Shown here in pieces: positions 26,830-35,435 of a stretch of 64,000 nt of DNA. Where the stretch lies: the NCBI RefSeq assembly GCF_042427615.1, contig NZ_JBHMEZ010000011.1, forward strand, positions 124,001 to 188,000, read 5' to 3'. The position numbers and the translations under genes were made by a program. The number at the start of each line of letters is the position of its first letter. Positions within the stretch are counted from its first letter, which is position 1. The notes below the pieces were generated by a model, which saw only the letters and a program-made list of their open reading frames with translations, was not told where the DNA came from and did no database searches. Source of the DNA: Formosa undariae. GTDB taxonomy: Bacteria > Bacteroidota > Bacteroidia > Flavobacteriales > Flavobacteriaceae.

Positions 26830-27387
26830 TTATACTGTCATGATTTCCTTTTCTTTAACAACAAGAACTTCATCTATCTTTTTTACATAAATATCTGTGA
26901 GCCTTTGTATTTCGGCTTCAGTGTCTTTTTTTATGTCTTCGGAAACGTCGTCTAATTTTTTAACGTCGTTATTTCCTTCTTTTCTAGCATTTCTAACTCC
27001 GATTTTTCCATCTTCAGCTTCAGCTTTTGCTTGTTTTGCTAATTCACGTCTGCGTTCTTCAGTAAGTGCAGGAACGTTTATAATAATCATGTCGCCATTA
27101 TTCATAGGGTTAAATCCTAAGTTAGCATTCATAATTGCTTTTTCTATTTCGTGAAGCATTTTTTTCTCCCAGGGCTGAACACTAATCGTTCTACCATCTG
27201 GAGTGTTTACGTTTGCAACCTGGCTTAAAGGGGTTTGCGAACCGTAATAATCTACCATAACACTACCAAGCATTGCTGGACTTGCTTTTCCTGCTCTAAT
27301 GTTTACAAATTGTTTTTCAAGATGTCTAACAGCAGCATCCATAGCTTCTTTTGCTGAATCTATAATAAATTGAATATCTTCATTCAT
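26830..27387 (-). CDS. frr: Ribosome recycling factor
   Basis: This factor splits post-termination ribosomes together with EF-G. The 185-residue protein shows the standard RRF layout: a long helical domain (VRHLEKQFVNIRAGKASPAM at the start) and the small beta domain with NVNTPDGRTISVQPWEK, then a C-terminal helix rich in Lys and Glu. It lies 48 nt after pyrH, the usual bacterial order. Confidence 0.97.
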   Translation of the reverse strand: MNEDIQFIIDSAKEAMDAAVRHLEKQFVNIRAGKASPAMLGSVMVDYYGSQTPLSQVANVNTPDGRTISVQPWEKKMLHEIEKAIMNANLGFNPMNNGDMIIINVPALTEERRRELAKQAKAEAEDGKIGVRNARKEGNNDVKKLDDVSEDIKKDTEAEIQRLTDIYVKKIDEVLVVKEKEIMTV

Positions 27388-27435
27388 GGTATAAAAACTT
27401 TACTTTAATATATCTTTAAAAATTAAATATTAAGA

Positions 27436-28143
27436 TTAAATGGTTACTTGTGTACCTATGTTATGTCCAGAAATTACTTTAAGTAAATTTCCTTTAGTGT
27501 TCATATCAAAAACAATGATAGGCAATTTATTTTCTTGACTCAGTGTAAAAGCAGTAGTATCCATAACTTTTAGACCTTTCTTTAGAACATCGTCGAAAGA
27601 AATATTATCAAACTTCACTGCTGTACTATCCTTTTCTGGGTCTGCTGTATAAATACCATCTACACGTGTACCTTTAATAATTACATCGGCTTCAATTTCG
27701 ATTGCTCTTAATACGGCAGCAGAATCTGTAGTAAAATACGGATTTCCTGTTCCACCACCAAAAATAACAACGCGACCTTTTTCTAGGTGACGCATCGCTT
27801 TTCTACGGATAAATGGTTCTGCAACTTCGTTAATTTTAATAGCTGTTTGCAAGCGTGTAGGAATATCTGCATCTTCCAGGGCACTTTGTAATGCTAAACC
27901 GTTTATAACAGTTGCTAGCATCCCCATATGATCGCCTTGAACACGATCCATACCGTTACTTGCTCCAGAAACACCTCTAAAAATATTACCTCCACCAATT
28001 ACAATTGCCACTTCAACACCAGCGTCTGTAACGGTTTTAATGTCTTTGGCGTATTCGGCTAAACGTACTGGGTCTATACCATATTGACGTTCGCCCATTA
28101 AAGCTTCGCCTGATAATTTTAAAAGGATGCGATTAAATTTCAT
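27436..28143 (-). CDS. pyrH: UMP kinase
   Basis: The bacterial hexameric UMP kinase, which phosphorylates UMP to UDP. Amino-acid-kinase fold motifs are present: LKLSGEALMG at the start, VIGGGNIFRG, the DHMGMLAT segment, and FGGGTGNPYFTTDSAA. Its 235 residues are typical. It is followed by frr on the same strand. Confidence 0.97.
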   Translation of the reverse strand: MKFNRILLKLSGEALMGERQYGIDPVRLAEYAKDIKTVTDAGVEVAIVIGGGNIFRGVSGASNGMDRVQGDHMGMLATVINGLALQSALEDADIPTRLQTAIKINEVAEPFIRRKAMRHLEKGRVVIFGGGTGNPYFTTDSAAVLRAIEIEADVIIKGTRVDGIYTADPEKDSTAVKFDNISFDDVLKKGLKVMDTTAFTLSQENKLPIIVFDMNTKGNLLKVISGHNIGTQVTI

Positions 28144-28240
28144 AGTCTGTTTTATAGAAGTTGTGCAAAATTACATAAATTTTTTAAAATGACTATTTAA
28201 AATTTAGTTTCCTAAATTCTAGTCATAGGTATTAAAAAAA

Positions 28241-28275
28241 AAAGACCATTAGCTCTAATACGAGTAATGGTCTTT
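28241..28275 (-). terminator. Terminator after tsf
   Basis: An 11-bp stem, AAAGACCATTA (28241-28251) and TAATGGTCTTT (28265-28275), is followed on the minus strand by a long T run. It starts about 35 nt after the tsf stop and separates tsf from pyrH. Confidence 0.88.
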
Positions 28276-28310
28276 TATAATTGTACTGAAAATATTCAGT
28301 GTATTTTATG

Positions 28311-29276
28311 TTATCCTAAAGCAACACGTGTAAAAGCAGTTACAGATACACCGTCGAAAGTTTCAACGTATTTTGCAACAGTTACTTTTTCATCTTTAAT
28401 AAATCTCTGATCTAATAAACATTGTTCTTGATCTAAAGTTGTGTTGTCTGAGATGTAACGTTCCATTTTTCCTGGAAGAATTTTATCCCAAATTTTCTCT
28501 GGTTTATTTTCTGCCTTAAGTTCAGCTTTAGCAGTTTCTTCTGCTTGAGCTAATACTTCAGGAGTAATTTGAGCCATAGAAATATATTGAGGTACGTTTT
28601 TAAGTGTTTTACCTAAACGACCTAATTCGATATTATCTTTTTCGATAACTGCAATTCTAGCTTCAGTTTCTGATGCTACGAAAGCAGGATCAAAATCTTT
28701 ATAAGATAAAGAAGAAGCACCCATAGATGCAACTTGCATAGCTAAATCTTTAGTTAAGACATCTGCATTGTCTACAACAGCAGAAAGTCCTACTAAAGCA
28801 GCAATTTTATTAATGTGAACGTAAGAACCTACATAAGGAGCTTCTAATTTAGAGTAATCTTTAATCTCTAATTTTTCACCGATAACACCAGTTTGTTCAA
28901 CTAATTTATCAGCAACAGTAAGACCGTCAAAATCTGAAGCTAAAAGTTCTTCTTTTGAGTTTACAGTCATTGCGATATCAGCAAGTTTATTTGCTAATGC
29001 AACGAAGTTTTCGTTTTTACCAACAAAATCAGTTTCACAACCTAATACTATAGATACACCTACAGTGTTAGTATCGTTTACTTTAGCTACGGCAGCACCT
29101 TCGCTAGAATCTCTATCTGCTCTATTTGCAGCAACTTTTTGACCTTTTTTACGTAAGACATCGATTGCTTTATCGAAATCTCCTTCAGCTTCAACTAACG
29201 CTTTTTTACAGTCCATCATCCCTGCACCAGTAGCTTGTCTTAGTTTGTTTACCTCTGCGGCTGTTACTTTTACCAT
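28311..29276 (-). CDS. tsf: Translation elongation factor Ts
   Basis: The guanine-nucleotide exchange factor for EF-Tu. The N-terminal UBA-like domain reads VNKLRQATGAGMMDCKKAL, and the EF-Tu-contact motif is seen as GCETDFVGKNENF. At 321 residues it is longer than the E. coli protein (283), as is usual in Bacteroidota. rpsB precedes it by 101 nt, with an intervening hairpin. Confidence 0.97.
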   Translation of the reverse strand: MVKVTAAEVNKLRQATGAGMMDCKKALVEAEGDFDKAIDVLRKKGQKVAANRADRDSSEGAAVAKVNDTNTVGVSIVLGCETDFVGKNENFVALANKLADIAMTVNSKEELLASDFDGLTVADKLVEQTGVIGEKLEIKDYSKLEAPYVGSYVHINKIAALVGLSAVVDNADVLTKDLAMQVASMGASSLSYKDFDPAFVASETEARIAVIEKDNIELGRLGKTLKNVPQYISMAQITPEVLAQAEETAKAELKAENKPEKIWDKILPGKMERYISDNTTLDQEQCLLDQRFIKDEKVTVAKYVETFDGVSVTAFTRVALG

Positions 29277-29303
29277 AATTTCTAAGTAATATGAGTTAAA
29301 AAA

Positions 29304-29348
29304 AAGTCGTTCAATTATTTTTCTGCAAAGAAAAGAACTAAACGACTT
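29304..29348 (-). terminator. Hairpin between rpsB and tsf, possible attenuator
   Basis: AAGTCGTT (29304-29311) and AACGACTT (29341-29348) form an 8-bp stem with a 29-nt loop. On the minus strand T runs follow. It lies inside the rpsB-tsf operon and could reduce read-through to tsf. The loop is large, so this is tentative. Confidence 0.45.
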
Positions 29349-29377
29349 ATTTATATTATGTAATGATTATTTGTAGT

Positions 29378-30151
29378 TTATTCCTCTTCTTCTGTAGATG
29401 TTGCTTTTGCTTTAGGAGCAGAAGGTTTTTCATCTTTTACAGAGTCTTTAGAATCTTTTTCAGCTTTACGTTCAGCTAAACCATCTGCAATAGCACCAGT
29501 TACGTGAGTTAAAACTTTATCGATAGATTTAGAAGCATCATCATTTGAAGGGATAACGAAATCAACCTGACGTGGGTCAGAGTTAGTATCTACCATTGCA
29601 AATATTGGAATGTTTAATTTTTGCGCTTCTTTAATCGCGATATGCTCACGTTTAATGTCTACTACAAATAAAGCTGCTGGTAAACGAGTCATGTCGCTAA
29701 TAGAACCTAAGTTTTTCTCTAACTTAGCTCTTAAACGATCTACTTGTAAACGTTCTTTCTTAGAAAGCGTTAAGAATGTACCATCTTTCTTCATTCTATC
29801 AATAGAAGCCATTTTTTTAACAGCTTTTCTAATAGTTACAAAGTTAGTTAACATTCCACCAGGCCATCTTTCAGTAATGTAAGGCATGTTAATTGCCCCA
29901 GCTTTTTCTGATACGATGTCTTTAGCTTGTTTTTTTGTTGCAACGAAAAGGATTTTACGTCCAGAAGCAGCAATTTTGCTTAAAGCTTCACCAGCTTCAT
30001 CAATCTTAGCTGCTGTTTTATATAAATTGATAATATGGATACCGTTACGTTCCATATATACGTAAGGAGCCATGTTTGGATCCCATTTACGAGTCAAGTG
30101 ACCGAAGTGTACACCTGCTTCAAGTAAGTCTTTTACTTCTACTTTTGCCAT
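29378..30151 (-). CDS. rpsB: 30S ribosomal protein S2
   Basis: Ribosomal protein S2. The start is placed at the ATG at 30151 (MAKVEVKDLLEAGVHFGH), which is the conserved S2 N-terminus. An upstream in-frame ATG adding 11 residues is not conserved in type. Family motifs are FGHLTRKWDPNM, YITERWPGGMLTNF and DTNSDP. The C-terminus carries a Lys/Glu/Asp-rich tail (about 225-257). It is followed by tsf, the usual operon. Confidence 0.97.
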   Translation of the reverse strand: MAKVEVKDLLEAGVHFGHLTRKWDPNMAPYVYMERNGIHIINLYKTAAKIDEAGEALSKIAASGRKILFVATKKQAKDIVSEKAGAINMPYITERWPGGMLTNFVTIRKAVKKMASIDRMKKDGTFLTLSKKERLQVDRLRAKLEKNLGSISDMTRLPAALFVVDIKREHIAIKEAQKLNIPIFAMVDTNSDPRQVDFVIPSNDDASKSIDKVLTHVTGAIADGLAERKAEKDSKDSVKDEKPSAPKAKATSTEEEE

Positions 30152-30306
30152 TTTGTAATAGTTTACGTTCTGTTGAATTAGCAATGTTCCATCTCGTTTT
30201 AAGTATAAGACTTTAAACTTTTTGGCTGCATTTAGATGCTAAACTAAATCCTGTTTTTCAACTAGGACAACAATAACTTGTTTTTAATTTTTTGAAAATC
30301 AACCAG

Positions 30307-30344
30307 ATTGAGAGCGCTATGACGCAATTCTCAATCGAGTTGAG
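30307..30344 (-). promoter_or_regulatory. Overlapping alternative hairpins between rpsI and rpsB
   Basis: Two inverted repeats share bases. ATTGAGA (30307-30313) pairs with TCTCAAT (30329-30335), and CTCAA (30330-30334) pairs with TTGAG (30340-30344). Only one can form at a time. They lie just after the rpsI stop and about 155 nt before rpsB, so they could be a read-through control or a ribosomal-protein leader. This is inference. Confidence 0.35.
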
Positions 30345-30354
30345 GATGGTAATA

Positions 30355-30741
30355 TTAACGTTTCGAGAATTGGAATTTCTTACGCGCTTTCTTCTGACCG
30401 AATTTCTTACGTTCAACCATTCTAGGATCTCTAGTTAATAAACCTTCTGGCTTAAGAATTAATCTGTTTTCTGCATCGATCTCACACATAACGCGAGAAA
30501 TTGCTAAACGGATTGCTTCTGCTTGACCAGTAATACCTCCTCCGTATACATTTACTGTAATATCAAAGTTGCCATCATTGTTAGTCATGGTTAAAGGTTG
30601 GTTTACTTTATACTGCAAAGTTGCAGTAGTAAAATAATCCGCCACGTCTTTTTTGTTGACTGTAATCTTACCCTCACCTGGGGCAACATATACACGAGCA
30701 ACAGCCGTCTTTCTACGGCCGATTTTGTGAATTACTTCCAT
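30355..30741 (-). CDS. rpsI: 30S ribosomal protein S9
   Basis: Ribosomal protein S9 (128 residues). The N-terminal IGRRKTAVARVYV and the GGITGQAEAIRLAISR segment are conserved, and the basic C-terminal tail ends KKARKKFQFSKR, which reaches the P site. Its ATG overlaps the rplM stop by one base (TAATG), indicating translational coupling. Confidence 0.97.
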   Translation of the reverse strand: MEVIHKIGRRKTAVARVYVAPGEGKITVNKKDVADYFTTATLQYKVNQPLTMTNNDGNFDITVNVYGGGITGQAEAIRLAISRVMCEIDAENRLILKPEGLLTRDPRMVERKKFGQKKARKKFQFSKR

Positions 30742-31196
30742 TACTTAAATTCGTTTAAATTGATTGTTTTTGGTTTTTGAGCATCATGAGCATGAGCTGT
30801 ACCAGAAACAACTGTTAGATTACGGAATAAAGCGGCACCTAATTTGTTCTTAGGCAACATTCCTTTTACTGATTTTTCTACTAACCTTGCTGGATCTTTT
30901 CCAAACAATTCTGTAGCAGTTAAACTTCTTTGACCACCTGGATAACCCGTGTGACGAATGTACGTTTTGTCATTCCACTTGTTACCTGTTAAGTTGATTT
31001 TTTCTGCATTGATAACTATTACGTTATCCCCGCAATCAACGTGTGGTGTGAAATTAGGTTTGTGTTTACCTCTAATAAGTTTTGCAACTTTAGAAGCTAA
31101 ACGACCTAAACTTTGACCTTCAGCATCAACTAAAACCCACTCTTTATTAACAGTAGCTTTGTTGGCTGAAATCGTTTTGTAGCTTAATGTATCCAC
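30741..31196 (-). CDS. rplM: 50S ribosomal protein L13
   Basis: Ribosomal protein L13 (151 residues). The start is a GTG at 31196 (read as MDTLSYKTISANK). Conserved motifs are WVLVDAEGQSLGRLAS, HVDCGDNVIVINAEK and RNLTVVSGTAHAHDAQKP. It heads the rplM-rpsI pair, with a full promoter seen upstream. Confidence 0.97.
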   Translation of the reverse strand: MDTLSYKTISANKATVNKEWVLVDAEGQSLGRLASKVAKLIRGKHKPNFTPHVDCGDNVIVINAEKINLTGNKWNDKTYIRHTGYPGGQRSLTATELFGKDPARLVEKSVKGMLPKNKLGAALFRNLTVVSGTAHAHDAQKPKTINLNEFK

Positions 31197-31243
31197 ACTA
31201 ATTAATTTTATTTATTAAACATTCCTCTCTTAAAAAGAGTTTG

Positions 31244-31273
31244 CAAATTTACGATAATCTATGTGATTACCAA
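31244..31273 (-). promoter_or_regulatory. rplM promoter and short leader hairpin
   Basis: On the minus strand TTG (31271-31273), 19 nt of spacer and TAAATTTG (31244-31251) make a good Bacteroidota promoter, 47 nt before the GTG start. A small hairpin CTCTT-TTT-AAGAG lies in the short leader just after the -7 box. Leaders that bind L13 have been proposed in Bacteroidia; whether this is one would need a covariance-model search. Confidence 0.6.
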
Positions 31274-31568
31274 ATTGTAGGGTGCTATTTTTTTGGTTTT
31301 TAATATTATAGCTCATTTTTAAGGCTTAATAAAAGAGTTTCAGTAATTTATGTGATTGTTCTCTCTGTTTTTAAAACTGGATAGAAATTTGAATTTTCAA
31401 CTTAATAAAATAAAGCAGACTATTTAGTTTACTGCTCGCGATTTTTTAATACTAAGTGTTGAGATTCAAGTGGTACCGAAATAATAAATTCATTTAAAGC
31501 ATAGCTCTTTTATGATTTATTTTTTAACTTACTACTTTATAATTATCAAATCAATAAAAATTTATATT
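31274..31568 (+). other. Divergent spacer before the DUF2853 gene, no gene seen
   Basis: About 295 nt of AT-rich DNA between the rplM promoter and the DUF2853 gene. No coding frame, clear -7 box or strong hairpin could be supported here. Confidence 0.4.
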
Positions 31569-31901
31569 ATGAGTGATGTACAAACCAAATTAGCTCAACT
31601 AAAAGCAACTGCCGAAAAACAATTAGGCGATTGTGGTGTAAGTAATATAGACCATGAGAAATTGGATGGCTATGTAAACAGTTTAAAAACGATGGTAAAT
31701 AATAAGGATGCCGTTTTAGTATCTGGATTAGATCCCTCCGAATTAGAAACTGTGAGACGTAATTTTATAGAAAAGAAATTAGGAGTAACCGATAAAGACA
31801 AAGCAATGGCCGCTATTACAGCTGTGGTCGATAAAATGTCTGGAATTAAAATGAAAAGTAGACCTGCATTTTACTATTTAGTGTCTGAAGCATTAAGTTA
31901 G
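31569..31901 (+). CDS. DUF2853 family protein
   Basis: A small soluble protein of 110 residues. The ATG at 31569 (MSDVQTKLAQLKATAEKQLG) is preferred; an upstream in-frame ATG at 31512 would add a hydrophobic stretch that does not fit the family. The C-terminal half shows the DUF2853 pattern LETVRRNFIEKKLGVTDKD ... KMSGIKMKSRPAFYYLVSE. The function is unknown. It stands alone, with a terminator behind it. Confidence 0.85.
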   Translation: MSDVQTKLAQLKATAEKQLGDCGVSNIDHEKLDGYVNSLKTMVNNKDAVLVSGLDPSELETVRRNFIEKKLGVTDKDKAMAAITAVVDKMSGIKMKSRPAFYYLVSEALS

Positions 31902-31933
31902 TATAAAGGGCCTTATTCAATTAATAATAAAAG

Positions 31934-31961
31934 AGGTTACCAAATTTAGGTAGCCTTTTTT
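31934..31961 (+). terminator. Terminator of the DUF2853 gene
   Basis: AGGTTACC (31934-31941) and GGTAGCCT (31949-31956) form an 8-bp stem with one G-T pair, followed by TTTTT. Confidence 0.8.
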
Positions 31962-32300
31962 GTATCTATTATCTGTATTGTTACTACTCTGAATCTCATT
32001 ATAATTAGGCGATGAATTTATGCTTAAGTATTGATAGATAATAATATAGTAAATGCGATGTTATAGGGTTTAATAAAGTATCTTTGCAATTGTATTATTT
32101 ATCTGTTGATATTAATTGTTTTCTTTCGCACAACTTCAGCGAAGTATATTGACTTTCACTTAAAGTCTTTGTATTGATTAATCTAAACTCTAGTGGCCAT
32201 TTAATGCCTGATTGCTAGTAAGTAACTATGTTATAGTAATTTTAATCTTACGCTTTGCTTTCCTCATTACTCTGCAATCCGTTTTTATTTAAGTCAAACG
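31962..32300. other. Non-coding gap before the methyltransferase gene
   Basis: No gene is supported in these 339 nt. A TATCTTTG box (32079-32086) could be a distant promoter for the methyltransferase gene, leaving a leader of about 210 nt. A small inverted repeat GACTTT/AAAGTC (32151-32167) lies in that stretch. Both are weak. Confidence 0.35.
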
Positions 32301-33368
32301 ATGATTACAGATATACGTGTAAACAAACCCATGCCCTTTTTTTCAGAAGAGCCCTTAATATTCTTTAATCGTACCACAAATGTGTCGCTTACCATAAAAG
32401 CACTAGAAGCTGGTAAACCTGTATTGATTTCTGAATTTTATAATAACGGTTTGGACTTGCTTAAAGCGCTTCATCAGTATTTAAAAAAGCAATTTCCTAA
32501 TCAGACGTTTAAAGAACAGCGTGCGTATCGTATAGCCTATCAAAAGTTATCCAAGCTGATTTATATAGAAATTGTAGATCATAAATTGAATGTTAAGAAA
32601 GCACCTTCTATTGGCTGGTTACTTAAACTGTATCCGGAACATAGTAGTTTTTTATTGCCCTTTACCAAAGTACAAGGTTTAAACAGTGCTTGGCAATGGT
32701 ACCAAAACGGAATGGACCTTCCGGTGTTAAGAAGTAAAATTCATCCGTATTATGGCGTTTATTTTCCTACACGTTTCGATCATTTAATTCTTTTCGATAA
32801 TTGGTTGAAACGTTACAGCGGACCAAAAAAATCGGCTATAGATGTCGGTATAGGAAGTGGAGTGTTGGCTTTGCAAATGGTTAAGTTTGGTTTTCAGAAA
32901 GTGTTTGGTACCGATACCAATCCGAATGCCATTGTCGGACTTACAGAATCTATGGGAGATACAAAAATGTCTCGGAAAATAGAACTGGATTTTGCGCCGC
33001 TTTTTGGTAAATGGGAGAAGCAGACCGAACTTATTGTTTTTAATCCGCCGTGGTTGCCAGCAGCTCATGATCTGGATAAAATTGATGAAGCTATTTCTTA
33101 TCCCGAAACATTGTTTCCTGATTTTTTCGAAGCGGCAAAAAAACGCTTATTGCCCGACGGAAAGCTTGTTCTTATATTTTCTAATTTGGCACAAATAACA
33201 CAGGTTACAGAGGCGCATCCTATAGAAAAGGAATTAGCAGAAGGCGGACGTTTTAAATTAGAACAGTGTTTAAAACGCCCCGTAAAAGCGGCTTCAAATC
33301 AGACCAAACGCGATCAGAATTGGCGTGCGGCCGAAGAAGTCGAGTTGTGGATTCTCGTTCATGCTTAA
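32301..33368 (+). CDS. Class I SAM-dependent methyltransferase (NPPW type)
   Basis: The 355-residue protein has a long N-terminal region of no recognised family (about 1-165) and a C-terminal Rossmann methyltransferase domain. Motif I reads AIDVGIGSGVLALQMVKFG (about 175-193), an acidic loop (GTDTNPNAI) follows, and motif IV is NPPW (about residue 251), as in enzymes that methylate amide or amino nitrogens such as PrmC/HemK and N6-adenine or rRNA methyltransferases. The substrate cannot be decided from sequence. It is an isolated gene upstream of the aspartate-dehydrogenase-like gene. Confidence 0.75.
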   Translation: MITDIRVNKPMPFFSEEPLIFFNRTTNVSLTIKALEAGKPVLISEFYNNGLDLLKALHQYLKKQFPNQTFKEQRAYRIAYQKLSKLIYIEIVDHKLNVKKAPSIGWLLKLYPEHSSFLLPFTKVQGLNSAWQWYQNGMDLPVLRSKIHPYYGVYFPTRFDHLILFDNWLKRYSGPKKSAIDVGIGSGVLALQMVKFGFQKVFGTDTNPNAIVGLTESMGDTKMSRKIELDFAPLFGKWEKQTELIVFNPPWLPAAHDLDKIDEAISYPETLFPDFFEAAKKRLLPDGKLVLIFSNLAQITQVTEAHPIEKELAEGGRFKLEQCLKRPVKAASNQTKRDQNWRAAEEVELWILVHA

Positions 33369-33485
33369 TTATGCTTTTTGGACATGGTTGATGAGACATG
33401 TTCTTCTATATTCAACATTAAAAATGAAGTTTAAAGCAAGATAATTGAGGTTTTTGTTTTTGAAAAAAATGATATCTCGTAACCG

Positions 33486-33517
33486 TTGGTTTTTGATTTT
33501 AAAAAGCTATATTTTTG
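33486..33517 (+). promoter_or_regulatory. Promoter of the aspartate-dehydrogenase-like gene
   Basis: TTG (33486-33488), a 21-nt spacer and TATTTTTG (33510-33517) match the phylum consensus. The -7 box ends 5 nt before the ATG at 33523, so the message would be almost leaderless. Confidence 0.5.
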
Positions 33518-33522
33518 TTGTT

Positions 33523-34323
33523 ATGGAAACAAAAACATTAGCAATTGTAGGTTGTGGTAGGCTTGCAAGTATCGTATTACAGGCCTTAGATAAGGGCTTG
33601 TTATCTGACTATAAAATTATTGGAACCTATTCAAGAACTTTCGAAAAAGCTGAAAGTTTCGCAAACTTTATTCAGCAATCAGAACATGGAGGTGCCTGCA
33701 CACCATGTCATTCTTTGGAAGCGTTATTAGATTTAAAACCGGATTATATTGCTGAAATAGCTTCTCCAGACTCTTTAAAGGAATTGATTATTCCGGCATT
33801 GAAAAACGGATCTTCAGTAATCACACTTTCCATCGGAGGATTGGCCGATCCTGAATTTTATGAATTGGTTAAAAAAACAGCTTCAGAACATGGTACACGA
33901 GTACACATTGCATCTGGAGCCATTGGTGGTTTCGATGTGTTAAGAACAGTCTCTTTAATGGAAGAAAGTACTGTGACTTTCGATACAACAAAAGGGCCAA
34001 GACCATTAAGACACACCGCTGTTTACGACGAAGCTATAGAAAGTGAAACACGTAAAGTTTTTGAAGGGAATGCTGTCGAAGCTATTAAACTATTTCCGCG
34101 ACAAGTAAATGTTTCGGTAGCAGCTGCATTGGCATCTACGGGACCTGAAAATGTAAACGTGTCTATTACGTCTGTTCCAGATTATGTTGGGGACGATCAC
34201 CGTATTGAAATAAAAAGCCAGCAAATTCATGCTGTTATAGACGTGTATAGTCAAACAGCACAAATTGCAGGCTGGAGTATTGTTAATACATTAAGAAATA
34301 TTACATCTCCTATTGCTTTTTAA
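33523..34323 (+). CDS. Aspartate dehydrogenase-like NAD(P)-dependent oxidoreductase
   Basis: The 266-residue protein has an N-terminal Rossmann fold (LAIVGCGRLASIVLQAL) and a C-terminal domain with the aspartate dehydrogenase features HIASGAIGGFDVLRT and NVSVAAALASTGP. The catalytic-region His of NadX is plausible in the later DDHRIEI segment. The likely reaction is oxidation of aspartate to iminoaspartate, or a related amino-acid oxidation. The ATG at 33523 is preferred because the promoter box lies just before it; 26 further codons are open upstream. The 3' end overlaps the convergent dehydrogenase gene by 14 nt. Confidence 0.75.
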   Translation: METKTLAIVGCGRLASIVLQALDKGLLSDYKIIGTYSRTFEKAESFANFIQQSEHGGACTPCHSLEALLDLKPDYIAEIASPDSLKELIIPALKNGSSVITLSIGGLADPEFYELVKKTASEHGTRVHIASGAIGGFDVLRTVSLMEESTVTFDTTKGPRPLRHTAVYDEAIESETRKVFEGNAVEAIKLFPRQVNVSVAAALASTGPENVNVSITSVPDYVGDDHRIEIKSQQIHAVIDVYSQTAQIAGWSIVNTLRNITSPIAF

Positions 34324-35245
34324 AGTAGGCGGTAATGTTAGCTAAAACTTTTTCGCTTAATCTTACAAAGGCTTGTTGGGTTCTACCAGTAGAAACTTCA
34401 AGGCAATTAACGTTTGGTTTACTTAAAAGGTCTTTATCTCCTAAAGCACCAAGAGTGTCACAATACACAACATTGTCGCCTGTGTCTAGCCATTTTTTAA
34501 ATGGTTCTGCATCCCAAGCAGGCGACAATCCTGTGTTGAATAGCATTTTATGATTCCCTAGTTTAGAGAACTCATTCTCATGTAGTAAAACAGTGTTTTT
34601 ATTTAAACAAGCAATAACAACTTCATTGACTTCTAGTAATTCATCTAGCGGTAAAAATTCATAGCCTTTATCTTTAGCGTCTTGCTTTTCACTACGGGCA
34701 AAGTACGTAATATCTGCACCAAAAAAGCGAAGCGCATCGGCAACCATACCTCCAGATTTTCCTAATCCTACAATACCAACTTTTAATCCGGTAATTTCTC
34801 GTGGAATACCACTCCAAGGGTTTCTAGGCTTACCATCAGGAGTTTTTCCAATACCGTGTAAACATCTTACTAGCTCACTAACTATATATTCTACAACACC
34901 TTCATCTCCATAATCGCGAACACCTTTAACTATAATGCCTTGGGAATTCGCATAATTAATATCCACATTCGCGCTTTCTGGCGCATACAAAGAACAACAC
35001 ATGCCTATGTATTTTATATTAGGGCAACGTTCTAAGATGTCTTTGGTTAGTGTTACTCTGTGACTTAATAAAACGGCATCGGCATCACCAATACGATCTA
35101 CAATAGCATCTGCACTGGTAGGTGTGTCTGTATGTAGTATTAGTGTTTCTGTAAAAGATTCTAAAGCTTTGTCCGCAGAAGGAATGAGTTGTAAGGGATC
35201 GATCCCTATCATTTTTTTAAACATAATATTTCTATTTATGGGCAT
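34310..35245 (-). CDS. D-2-hydroxyacid dehydrogenase-fold protein, catalytic residues unusual
   Basis: The NAD-binding domain is clear (GLKVGIVGLGKSGGMVADAL, about residues 150-169), and the overall layout and 311-residue length fit D-isomer-specific 2-hydroxyacid dehydrogenases. The segment that normally carries the catalytic Arg reads MLFNTGLSPAWDAEPF without an Arg-Gly, and the expected His-containing motif is replaced by LEVSTGRTQQAF. It may act on an unusual substrate or be non-catalytic. The start may be the ATG at 35245 or the one at 35224 (MFKKMIGID). Confidence 0.75.
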   Translation of the reverse strand: MPINRNIMFKKMIGIDPLQLIPSADKALESFTETLILHTDTPTSADAIVDRIGDADAVLLSHRVTLTKDILERCPNIKYIGMCCSLYAPESANVDINYANSQGIIVKGVRDYGDEGVVEYIVSELVRCLHGIGKTPDGKPRNPWSGIPREITGLKVGIVGLGKSGGMVADALRFFGADITYFARSEKQDAKDKGYEFLPLDELLEVNEVVIACLNKNTVLLHENEFSKLGNHKMLFNTGLSPAWDAEPFKKWLDTGDNVVYCDTLGALGDKDLLSKPNVNCLEVSTGRTQQAFVRLSEKVLANITAYFKKQ

Positions 35246-35284
35246 GGCGCACCTTTAATCTGATTTGTTTTTAGTTCTAATATG

Positions 35285-35292
35285 CAAAGATA
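35285..35292 (-). promoter_or_regulatory. -7 element of the hydroxyacid dehydrogenase-like gene
   Basis: TATCTTTG on the minus strand, 39 nt before the ATG at 35245. No correctly spaced TTG was found. Confidence 0.4.
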
Positions 35293-35435
35293 AGATCTTA
35301 AGAGCAATCACGTGTTGCTTCGAATTTTTTATTGACTGGTATACTAGAAAGTGCTCCAAACTATAAGCTTATAACTTTTTATTTGCGTTCACTTTTCATG
35401 TATTTGAATCAATAGTAATGCAATCTGTTTCTGAA

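Noticed and set aside
30152..30184. Eleven extra N-terminal residues of ribosomal protein S2
   Set aside because: The conserved S2 start MAKVEVKDLLEAGVHFG begins at 30151.
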